From contig NZ_JAHXYW010000002.1 of the NCBI RefSeq assembly GCF_019969725.1, positions 124,001 through 188,000 on the forward strand: a stretch of DNA of 64,000 nucleotides. The letters run 5' to 3'. This DNA is from Neobacillus bataviensis (lineage in GTDB: Bacteria; Bacillota; Bacilli; Bacillales_B; DSM-18226). Below are positions 8,739 through 16,114 of this stretch, in pieces. The notes under the pieces were generated by a model. The model was given only the letters and a program-made list of their open reading frames with translations, was not told the origin of the DNA and did not search any database. A program made the position numbers and the translations under genes. The first letter of the stretch is position 1. Each line of letters opens with the position of its first letter.

Positions 8739-9611
8739 GTGGATCAATACAGTCTCTATAATAGTGAATTACTGCATGATAAATATTATCCCAAGGTTAT
8801 ATCGTATTATTTTAAACAATGGAAGGGTTTTGAAATGCCGTTTCATTCTCATAATGAAATCGAAATTATGTATGTGATTGAGGGGAAATGTGTTGTCGAA
8901 ACCGCTGCTGAAACAGTACCCATGAAAAAAGGAGATTTAATTTTACTTGACTCAAACATTCCGCATCGTTTGGTTGTAAATCATGAGAATCCTTGTAGAA
9001 TGTTAAATTTAGAATTTATCTTTACAAACAAAGAGGATGAGGGATTTCCCCCATTTTTCCATGAAATTGTGAGAACCAATGTTATGTTTTCTGAATTCCT
9101 TTCAAAAGGGTATCCGTATATTATGTTAAAAGATTCAAGCGATATTTACCATATCCTAAAGAGTCTTGTACTTGAGTTAGACGAGAGAAGTTCAGAGAAT
9201 AAGGTGATGATTCAACTCCTATTTTCTCAACTATTAATTAAAATTGGCAGATTAGCGATTGAATATGAAAATCGGAATTCTTATCAAGTAAATGTATATA
9301 TCAAACAAATCCTATCTTACCTTCACCAGAATTATGACTGTGAAATTCAGGTGAAAGATATTGCGAACGTTGTCAATCTACATCCTGTTTACCTACAGCG
9401 TATTTTTAAGGCAGAAATGGGATATTCGGTGATGGAATACTTAACTTCATTGCGAATCAAAAAAGCTAAAATGCTGCTTGCTCAAACAGAAATACCCATA
9501 ATTGAGATATCTGAATACGTTGGTATAAACAGCCGTCAGTACTTTAGTACACTCTTTAAAAAGCACACCGGTAAGACTCCGGTTGATTATCGAAATACGC
9601 TTAACAAATAA
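8739..9611 (+). CDS. AraC-family transcriptional regulator
   Basis: 290 residues with an N-terminal cupin sensor (FHSHNEIEIMYVIEGKCVVE, then LLDSNIPHRLV) and two C-terminal HTH motifs (VKDIANVVNLHPVYLQRIFK and ISEYVGINSRQYFSTLFKKH). This is the layout of sugar-responsive AraC activators. The start is GTG 8739 after a weak GGGGGAA site. It lies just upstream of the GH4/Gfo-Idh/PhyH genes in the same direction and probably activates them in response to a sugar. The effector is unknown. Confidence 0.9.
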   Translation: MDQYSLYNSELLHDKYYPKVISYYFKQWKGFEMPFHSHNEIEIMYVIEGKCVVETAAETVPMKKGDLILLDSNIPHRLVVNHENPCRMLNLEFIFTNKEDEGFPPFFHEIVRTNVMFSEFLSKGYPYIMLKDSSDIYHILKSLVLELDERSSENKVMIQLLFSQLLIKIGRLAIEYENRNSYQVNVYIKQILSYLHQNYDCEIQVKDIANVVNLHPVYLQRIFKAEMGYSVMEYLTSLRIKKAKMLLAQTEIPIIEISEYVGINSRQYFSTLFKKHTGKTPVDYRNTLNK

Positions 9612-9680
9612 TTTTCAATGAAGAAAAGATTATAGAAAGTTAGTATTTTAAACACCGATATATGGAAGAGGTTACAAAAT

Positions 9681-9694
9681 TGAAAACGTTTTTT
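9681..9694 (+). promoter_or_regulatory. cre-like site upstream of the GH4 gene
   Basis: TGAAAACGTTTTTT matches the cre consensus at 12 of 14 positions and lies about 60 bases before the TTG start of the glycosidase gene. Repression by CcpA during growth on glucose is inferred. Confidence 0.45.
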
Positions 9695-9754
9695 TTTGTT
9701 GATTGGTAAGATAAAGATAGTAATTTACCATTTTCAGCAAAGGGGAGTTACTCA

Positions 9755-11254
9755 TTGACCTTTAAAATCGCATTTATTGGGGCTGGCAGTATTGGATTTA
9801 CAAGAGGGTTATTAAGGGATATTCTGTCTGTCCCAGAATTCCGTAACATTAAGGTAGCATTTACGGATATTAACCCAAAAAACTTGGATATGGTTACAAA
9901 GTTATGTCAACGAGATATTGATGAAAACAACTTGAATATAAAAATTCAATCGACAGTCAATCGACGGGAAGCACTTAAAGATTCAAAATATATATTTTCG
10001 GTTGTACGAGTCGGTGGGTTAGAGGCATTTCAATATGATATCGACATTCCATTAAAATATGGGATTGACCAATGTGTAGGAGATACACTTTGTGCGGGCG
10101 GGATCATGTACGGGCAGCGTGGAATAGCTGAAATGCTTGATATCTGTAAAGATATTCGTGAAGTTGCAAACCCAGAATGCATGCTGCTCAATTATGCTAA
10201 TCCGATGGCAATGATTACATGGGCTTGTAATAAATATGGTGGTGTTAAGACGATTGGGCTTTGTCATGGTGTGCAAGGGGGACATCGACAAATTGCTAAG
10301 GTGCTTGGTCTGGAGAAACATGAAGTAGATATTATCTGTGCGGGTATCAACCATCAAACATGGTATATCCAAGTAAAGCACAATGGTAAAGATATGGCAG
10401 ACAAGCTTCTCCATGCATTTGAAAATCACCCGGAATTTAGTAAAACGGAAAAAGTCCGTATTGATATGCTAAGACGTTTTGGCTATTACAGCACTGAATC
10501 AAATGGTCATTTAAGTGAATATGTGCCATGGTACCGAAAACGTCAAGAAGAAATTAACGATTGGATTGATCTTGGAAGCTGGATAAATGGTGAGACTGGC
10601 GGATATTTAAGAGTTTGTACGGAAGGCAGGAATTGGTTTGAGACGGATTTTCCGAACTGGATGAAGGAACCTGTTTGCGAATATAAAGAGGAAAACCGTG
10701 GCGAGGAGCACGGTTCCTATATTCTTGAAGCCCTGGAAACAGGAAGAGTATACCGCGGCCACTTTAATGTCGTTAACAATGGGATTATTTCAAATCTTCC
10801 AGATGACTCGATTATCGAGGCGTCTGGATATGTTGATCGAAATGGAATTAGTATGCCTCTTGTAGGAGATCTGCCACTGGGCTGTGCGGCGGTTTGTAAT
10901 GCAAGTATCTCTGTTCAACACCTTGCAGTGGAAGCTGCAGTTCATGGAGACGATTATCTCTTACGTCAAGCCATGATGATGGATCCATTAGTAGGAGCAG
11001 TCTGTAATCCGAAAGAAATTTGGCAGCTTGTAGATGAGATGCTAGTGGCACAGGGACAATGGTTACCACAATATCAGGATTCAATCGTAAAGGCGAAAAA
11101 GCGACTAGAATCCGGAAAATTAATTCCAGCTAAGAACAATAAAGGTGCAGCCCGTCTCAAAGTCAAAACTGTAGAAGAAATGGCTAAAAACCGAGAAGCA
11201 GCAAATAAGAATGCTGGTGAATCTGACAAAGCGAAGGAACATCTTCAGCAGTGA
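9755..11254 (+). CDS. Glycoside hydrolase family 4 (alpha-galactosidase/alpha-galacturonidase type)
   Basis: GH4 enzymes use NAD+ and a divalent metal to oxidise C3 of the sugar before eliminating the glycosidic bond. Seen here: the NAD-binding GAGSIGFT near the N-terminus, the metal-binding Cys170 in CHGVQGG, and His200 in AGINHQTWY, all spaced as in MelA-type members. Length is 499 residues, with a lysine-rich tail of about 50 residues beyond the usual end. The TTG start at 9755 follows AGGGGAG (9741-9747). There is no signal peptide, so the enzyme is cytoplasmic and must act on imported sugar. It leads a cluster with an NAD-dependent oxidoreductase and a PhyH protein. Exact substrate specificity cannot be read from sequence. 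Confidence 0.88.
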   Translation: MTFKIAFIGAGSIGFTRGLLRDILSVPEFRNIKVAFTDINPKNLDMVTKLCQRDIDENNLNIKIQSTVNRREALKDSKYIFSVVRVGGLEAFQYDIDIPLKYGIDQCVGDTLCAGGIMYGQRGIAEMLDICKDIREVANPECMLLNYANPMAMITWACNKYGGVKTIGLCHGVQGGHRQIAKVLGLEKHEVDIICAGINHQTWYIQVKHNGKDMADKLLHAFENHPEFSKTEKVRIDMLRRFGYYSTESNGHLSEYVPWYRKRQEEINDWIDLGSWINGETGGYLRVCTEGRNWFETDFPNWMKEPVCEYKEENRGEEHGSYILEALETGRVYRGHFNVVNNGIISNLPDDSIIEASGYVDRNGISMPLVGDLPLGCAAVCNASISVQHLAVEAAVHGDDYLLRQAMMMDPLVGAVCNPKEIWQLVDEMLVAQGQWLPQYQDSIVKAKKRLESGKLIPAKNNKGAARLKVKTVEEMAKNREAANKNAGESDKAKEHLQQ

Positions 11255-11382
11255 ATATATTAAATAAAACGGGGATTGGTGACGTTTCATCCGAATTCCT
11301 ATAACTGATAGTTCAAGTCTACAAAATCCCACAAAAAGACAACTAAATCCAAAACGAAGAGTTTTTAGGGGAGGAATATAAA

Positions 11383-12444
11383 ATGGAAAAAGTATTGCGA
11401 GTTGGAATTATCGGTGCAGGTGGAATTGCTAGAGGAGCGCATATCCCAAACTATTTGAAATGTGGGGATAAAGTCCAAATTGTAGCAGTGTCAGATGTCG
11501 TTATAGAAAAAGCAGAAGAGTTAGCAAAAGACTTCAACATACCTTATGCATTTTCAAGTTACGAAGACATGTTAGAAGAAGTCGAAATAGATGCAGTCAG
11601 CATTTGTACGCCAAATAAATTTCATTATCCGGCAACGATCGCTGCGCTAAAAGCAGGATGCCATGTTCTTTGCGAAAAACCGCCTGCGATGGCTGTTGAA
11701 GAGGCGGAAGAAATGGCGGCCCTTGCTGAAAAAATAGGGAAAATGTTAACGTATGGCTTCCACTTCCGTCATTCTCCACATGTAGATACATTAAAGCGGT
11801 TCATTGATGCTGGTGAATTAGGAAACATATACGCGGCTCAAGTAACGGCAATGCGTCGACGAGGTATTCCTGGATGGGGAGTATTTACAAACAAAGAACT
11901 TCAAGGCGGTGGACCGCTTATCGATATCGGTGTTCACATGCTGGACACAGCATTATATCTTATGGGATACCCTGAACCTGACACTGTCCTTGGCGTTACT
12001 TATCAAGAAATTGGTAACCGTAAAGGGGTTGGTTTACTAGGGACTTGGGATTGGGACAACTTCTCTGTAGAAGATATGGCACGGGGGATGATAACATTCA
12101 AAAACGGCGCTTCTATCCTTTTAGAAACAGCATTTGCTGCAAACGTTGAAAAGCATGATGAAATGAATGTGAAATTAATGGGTGACCAAGGTGGAGCTAG
12201 TGTTTTTCCACTCAAAATCTATCAAGAAAAGCATGAAACATTAATTGATATAACACCTTCACACTTGCCTAAGGAAGACTTTCATGAAATAGAACTAGGA
12301 AGATTCGTAGACTCTTGTTTGAATGGATCTGAACCAATTAGCACTCCACAACAGGGTGTATATCTACAACAAATTATTAACGGATTATATGAATCCGCTG
12401 AAAAAGGTGAAGCTATTAAAATTATCCAAAAATCACTCGTTTAA
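11383..12444 (+). CDS. Gfo/Idh/MocA-family NAD(P)-dependent oxidoreductase
   Basis: 353 residues: a Rossmann N-terminus (VGIIGAGGIARGAHIPNY), the EKPPA cofactor motif at about residue 97, then the C-terminal beta-sheet domain that binds the sugar (GGPLIDIGVHMLD holds the catalytic Asp/His region). Such enzymes oxidise or reduce sugars, inositols or their keto derivatives. RBS GGGGAGGAA precedes ATG 11383. It lies 128 bases after the GH4 gene in the same direction. Coupled with GH4, which makes 3-keto intermediates, it probably handles the sugar acid or ketosugar of the same pathway. Confidence 0.9.
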   Translation: MEKVLRVGIIGAGGIARGAHIPNYLKCGDKVQIVAVSDVVIEKAEELAKDFNIPYAFSSYEDMLEEVEIDAVSICTPNKFHYPATIAALKAGCHVLCEKPPAMAVEEAEEMAALAEKIGKMLTYGFHFRHSPHVDTLKRFIDAGELGNIYAAQVTAMRRRGIPGWGVFTNKELQGGGPLIDIGVHMLDTALYLMGYPEPDTVLGVTYQEIGNRKGVGLLGTWDWDNFSVEDMARGMITFKNGASILLETAFAANVEKHDEMNVKLMGDQGGASVFPLKIYQEKHETLIDITPSHLPKEDFHEIELGRFVDSCLNGSEPISTPQQGVYLQQIINGLYESAEKGEAIKIIQKSLV

Positions 12445-12543
12445 AATTTATTCGAATTAAAAGAATAGTGATTCTACCCTTTTTAATATTATGTCTGTGA
12501 ATACATTATAAAAAATATTATGAAATAAGGAAGATGGGAAACG

Positions 12544-13317
12544 ATGATCCAAAAAAATGATGTAGAATTTTACAAAGAAGAAGGGTATTTATTAGTTAAA
12601 GGCGTGTTTAATATGGAAGAAGTCGAAGCGATGCGAAAAGGCATAGACAGCATCATTCGACGGGCTGCTGAAGCAAAAAAGGATGAGAATGCTGCATGGG
12701 ATGGTGATTATTTACCAAAAGAACAACTAAGAAGGCTTGTTCTGAAGGGATTTCATAACGTTCATTATCATGACTCTGTCTTCTTAAATGCCCTAGCTCA
12801 TGCGAATATGGTTTCCATATTACAACAATTAATAGGGCCAAATGTACAACTGCATCATTCAAAAATGCTAGTGAAGCCGCCTGAAAAGGGTGCTGCATTT
12901 CCGATGCATCAAGATTACCCTTATTTTCCTCATGAAAAACACAGCATGTTGGCAGCAAGTGTTCATTTAGACGAAAGTAATGAAGAAAACGGATGTCTGC
13001 GAGTCATCCCTAAGTCACACAAACTAGGAGCTCTTTCTCATGTTGGGAGACACTATTTGAATCACCAGGAATATCCTATTTCTAGTGGAACTTCTTGTCC
13101 AGCTGAACCTGGAGATGTATTATTTTTCAATTATTTAACTATTCACGGTTCTGATGTAAACAAGAGTGATCGAAATCGAAGAAATGTTTTATTTCAATAT
13201 CGTAATGCATCTGATTTCCCTGTAGAAGATACACATTTTGATTGGGGAATGGGATTAATGGTTAGTGGTGAAAATCCTCATTTTGATAAGGTTACACCAA
13301 AGTATACGATCGGTTAA
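12544..13317 (+). CDS. Phytanoyl-CoA dioxygenase (PhyH) family protein
   Basis: 257-residue Fe(II)/2-oxoglutarate-dependent oxygenase. The iron ligands fit the HxD...H pattern: His122 and Asp124 in MHQDYPYF, and His201 in TIHGSDVN. The Arg-rich RNRRNVLFQYR segment supplies the 2-oxoglutarate salt bridge. PhyH proteins beside sugar oxidoreductases are common, but their substrates are mostly unknown. It is the third gene of the AraC-regulated cluster and probably shares its transcript. The terminator at 13399-13425 follows. Confidence 0.85.
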   Translation: MIQKNDVEFYKEEGYLLVKGVFNMEEVEAMRKGIDSIIRRAAEAKKDENAAWDGDYLPKEQLRRLVLKGFHNVHYHDSVFLNALAHANMVSILQQLIGPNVQLHHSKMLVKPPEKGAAFPMHQDYPYFPHEKHSMLAASVHLDESNEENGCLRVIPKSHKLGALSHVGRHYLNHQEYPISSGTSCPAEPGDVLFFNYLTIHGSDVNKSDRNRRNVLFQYRNASDFPVEDTHFDWGMGLMVSGENPHFDKVTPKYTIG

Positions 13318-13398
13318 CGCCAGAAGAAACTTCCATCAGTATTTATTATCATGGATCATGACAGTCTTGTAAGAGTGCAGCAGTACATTAATTTTTTC

Positions 13399-13425
13399 GA
13401 CGTCGATCTTATTGGCGTCTTTTTT
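13399..13425 (+). terminator. Rho-independent terminator
   Basis: GACGTCGA (13399-13406) pairs with TTGGCGTC (13412-13419), including two G-U pairs, and is followed by six T. Confidence 0.75.
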
Positions 13426-13511
13426 AGTTGAGCTGACTTCAAAATGATTGTCTTTTTTTTTCGTTGTTGACACAATGCAAGATACTATTAATTAACAATA
13501 GTTAAACTTGA

Positions 13512-13690
13512 GCATTTACAGACATTGCCGAAGACTATCTCGGACCTCAGGCAGCGTATGTCACCGGATGGAGCAATTGGTCTTGTTGGATTATGACGGC
13601 GATGGCCGATGTTATTGCAAGTTGGTGTATATGTTCGATATTGGTTTGATATCCCGCAGTGGATACCTGCCATTGTAATAAAAAGGACTT
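13512..13690 (+). pseudogene. Remnant of an APC-superfamily amino-acid permease
   Basis: One frame from 13512 reads AFTDIAEDYLGPQAAYVTGW then SNWSCWIMTAMADVIAS. A second frame from about 13620 continues GVYVRYWFDIPQWIPA. Joined, these match the segment of AAT-type amino-acid permeases around the third and fourth membrane helices. The gene is frameshifted and lacks both ends. It directly precedes the remnant of an M28 peptidase, so a peptide or amino-acid use cluster once stood here. Confidence 0.65.
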
Positions 13691-13769
13691 TGATGCGCAT
13701 GAGTTTTCCTGATAATGATAAAAAACGGTTCCCTCTATATTATCTACATAAAAGAAGGAGTGATGACAA

Positions 13770-14165
13770 TTGTATCATAATGTCTTTCAACCATTTTTAT
13801 ATAAAAATCTTATCGCCACTATTGAAAATAAGGCTGAATTAGATAAACACGTAAAGATTCTTTCTCAATTAGATCGATTAAGTGGTGAGCCAGAAGCGGA
13901 AAAAGCTGTAGACTATATAATAGATGAATTAAATCGATATGATGTAACCCATCACCGATATCAATTTGATGGATATTTCAGTGATCCAATTTTTGGAGAA
14001 GTCATCGTAAACACAAAAAATAGTTTTTACAATTAAGGCAAAAACAAGATCCTTTAGTTTTCACTGTCCGGAAGGGATGGAAGCTGAAGTCGTTTATGAT
14101 GAATATAGTGACAAACGTAAACAAATTATAACTCCTGATAATAAACGTAAAAATTTCAAATGTAT
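13770..14165 (+). pseudogene. Remnant of an M28-family peptidase, paralogue of the gene at 36054
   Basis: A TTG start at 13770 after AGAAGGAG opens a frame that runs to 14036 and matches the first 90 residues or so of the M28 protein at 36054 (EKAVDYI, HRYQFDGYFSDP). The homology then resumes in another frame (AKTRSFSFHCPEGMEAEVVY, from about 14038), so there is a frameshift or small deletion. It fades at about 14120 and the 64-bp repeat at 14167 follows. The metal-binding core is absent, so it cannot be an active enzyme. Confidence 0.75.
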
Positions 14166-14166
14166 G

Positions 14167-14230
14167 AGTGTCTGCCGCCACCCAAATTCTGTCTAGTTCT
14201 TCGACATTATACGGGACGTGACAATGCACT
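14167..14230. repeat. Degenerate copy of the 63-bp inverted repeat (family A)
   Basis: It shares the TTCGACATTAT core, the GGGACGTGACA segment and both ends with the copies at 32074, 37852 and 52943, but is more diverged. It sits exactly between two gene remnants. Confidence 0.6.
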
Positions 14231-14238
14231 TTACTTAG

Positions 14239-14394
14239 GAACCCATTTTAGAAAATAAGGAAGACTTAGAGATTGAGGAAGCATTAAGAAAAACAATATG
14301 GAAATAAAAGTGCAGCAGCAAGTCTTTTAGGTATTTTAAGAGGGACATTATATAACAAAATAAAAGAATATGGATTAAATTAAATGTGGAAATA
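14239..14394 (+). pseudogene. Remnant of a Fis-type regulator C-terminus, near-copy of 8084-8234
   Basis: The DNA closely matches the last 140 bases of the put regulator gene and runs about 12 bases past its stop. One inserted base (AAAACAATATGG against AAAACATACGG) breaks the frame ahead of the HTH. The rest of the gene is missing. It is therefore a truncated, frameshifted paralogue lying behind permease and M28 remnants. Confidence 0.8.
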
Positions 14395-14422
14395 AATGAG
14401 CTATGATATATTGAAGCAATAG

Positions 14423-14455
14423 TGCCTGTTCTTAAGGGAACAGGCATTAGTTTTA
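14423..14455 (+). terminator. Hairpin terminator
   Basis: TGCCTGTTC (14423-14431) pairs with GAACAGGCA (14438-14446), followed by TTAGTTTT. It closes the decayed cluster. Confidence 0.7.
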
Positions 14456-14616
14456 AAAAGTAAATTCTCTAGCAGGGACACTAATCAATTCTTCGATTTG
14501 CTATTTTTGGTGGGATTAGCTGTCCTAAGTAGGAACAGAACTAAAAAATATCCTCTTTCATTTTCTACATATTTCTATCATATAATAATCTATTAGGGGA
14601 TAGGAAGGAGCACAGA

Positions 14617-15708
14617 ATGGAAGAAAAGAAAGTTACATGGTTAGAGCTTTTTTATGATTTGTTATTTGTGGCGGCGGTTGCGGTTGCAACCCATGTTTTA
14701 CTTCATGTTGAAGATGGGTATATCCATTCAGAATATATATTTAAGTTTGTGTTAATTTTTATTCCGATCTGGTGGGCTTGGGTAGGGCAAACCTTGTTTG
14801 TAAACCGGTTCGGACAAGATTTATTTCATCAACGACTATTTTTGATACTACAAATGTTTTTTGTCCTAATTATGACATCGAGCTTATCAGTTGATTTTGA
14901 TCAATATTATCTTTCTTTTCTAATTGGTTATATTGGCTTAAGAGCAGTGACAGCGATCCAATATCTTGTTGTCCAGCGTAAAGAAGAGGGATTTCGAAAA
15001 AAAGCAGCACGATATTTAGGAAGGTATTTTTGGATCGGAATCATCATATCATTGTTCTCCGTCTTTTTTGATTCTTGGCTTCGTTATGCCGTGTTATATG
15101 CAGGTATTATTATCGATATGATGGTTCCAATATTTGGACGAAAATATTTAGTAAAGGTGCCAACCAATACAGCGCACTTATTAGAGCGATTTGGTCTATT
15201 TACCATTATTCTCTTTGGTGAAGCTCTTGTCAGCACGCTTGCGGTAATTCAGCCTAAACAAGGAAATTGGTATTCAATAGGCTTTTCGGCCATTTCATTT
15301 ATCCTAATCATATCAATGTGGTGGCAGTATTTCGATAATGTGGAGAAGAAAGTAGACAAGTCGATACAAACGATCGGCCAAACCATTATTTACGGTCACC
15401 TGTTTATTTTAATGTCTTTAAGCATGATTGCAGCATCTATCAGACTATTGTTTTTACATGAAGTTCATTATTCATTTATCCTGTATTTCGTCTTTTGTTC
15501 TGTATTGATCTATTTCCTGTCAACTTCTATTGTTTTCCACCAATATAGACATGCGCACCACAGATTGAAAATTTATCATTTAGGGCTATTTTTGGTGATT
15601 TTAGCTGTCTTTATTATTATTAATTTAATAGTAGTAGTACCATATATTGTGGTAATAGGGGAATTAACCCTGTTTTTTGTCATCTATGCGAAATTAACTA
15701 CGACTTGA
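14617..15708 (+). CDS. ltrA: LtrA (low temperature requirement A) family membrane protein
   Basis: 363 residues with about ten predicted membrane helices. The N-terminal VTWLELFYDLLFVAAVAVAT and the later ERFGLFTIILFGEALVSTLA are the family hallmarks, including the conserved ELFYDL and ERFGLF...GE motifs. The family was named from a Listeria mutant with poor growth in the cold; its biochemical role is unknown. RBS AGGAAGGAG precedes ATG 14617. It stands alone, with a decayed region upstream and a tandem-repeat region downstream. Confidence 0.85.
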   Translation: MEEKKVTWLELFYDLLFVAAVAVATHVLLHVEDGYIHSEYIFKFVLIFIPIWWAWVGQTLFVNRFGQDLFHQRLFLILQMFFVLIMTSSLSVDFDQYYLSFLIGYIGLRAVTAIQYLVVQRKEEGFRKKAARYLGRYFWIGIIISLFSVFFDSWLRYAVLYAGIIIDMMVPIFGRKYLVKVPTNTAHLLERFGLFTIILFGEALVSTLAVIQPKQGNWYSIGFSAISFILIISMWWQYFDNVEKKVDKSIQTIGQTIIYGHLFILMSLSMIAASIRLLFLHEVHYSFILYFVFCSVLIYFLSTSIVFHQYRHAHHRLKIYHLGLFLVILAVFIIINLIVVVPYIVVIGELTLFFVIYAKLTTT

Positions 15709-15770
15709 ATAAAGTCCCAAAGGATATAAAGGTGAATGTGAACGTACCTGTTTTGTTGGTTCTCCAAATG

Positions 15771-16066
15771 AGATCTGACGTTTTTCTAATTATTATCCAG
15801 TGAGTGTCGTTATTTTTAAAAATTATGTAGTAAGTTTCTGAAAATATGTTGTAAGTGGCCAAAAATATGTAGTAAATTTTATCAGATCTGACGTTTTTTC
15901 AATTATTATCCAGTAAATGTCGTTAACCTCAAAAATTATGTAGTAAGTGTCTGAAAATATGTCATAAGTGACCCAAAATATGTAGTAATCGGCCTAAAAT
16001 ATGTAGTAAATTTCTGAAGATCCGTTGACGCTCCAATAATATCCAGTGAATGTTGTTATTTCGAAG
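15771..16066. repeat. Tandem repeat, about two and a half units of 113-134 bp
   Basis: Two units begin with AGATCTGACG (15771 and 15884), followed by ATTATTATCCAGT, GTCGTTA and then several ATGTAGTAA-type segments about 20 bases apart. A third, partial unit starts near 16017. The second unit has an extra ATGTAGTAA segment. No coding frame spans it. It fills most of the gap between ltrA and the convergent peptidase gene. Confidence 0.75.
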
Positions 16067-16074
16067 AAATAGAC

Positions 16075-16103
16075 AAATCCCATCTGGTTCACAGATGGGA
16101 TTT
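16075..16103 (-). terminator. Terminator of the S9 peptidase gene
   Basis: A 12-bp perfect stem, AAATCCCATCTG (16075-16086) with CAGATGGGATTT (16092-16103), sits just beyond the minus-strand stop. Its T-rich side serves either direction weakly. Confidence 0.7.
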
Positions 16104-16114
16104 ATTAAATAATC

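Noticed and set aside
15771..16066. Regular short repeats considered as a CRISPR array
   Set aside because: The repeated words are 9-10 bases, unit lengths vary, there are no unique spacers of constant length, and no cas genes are nearby.
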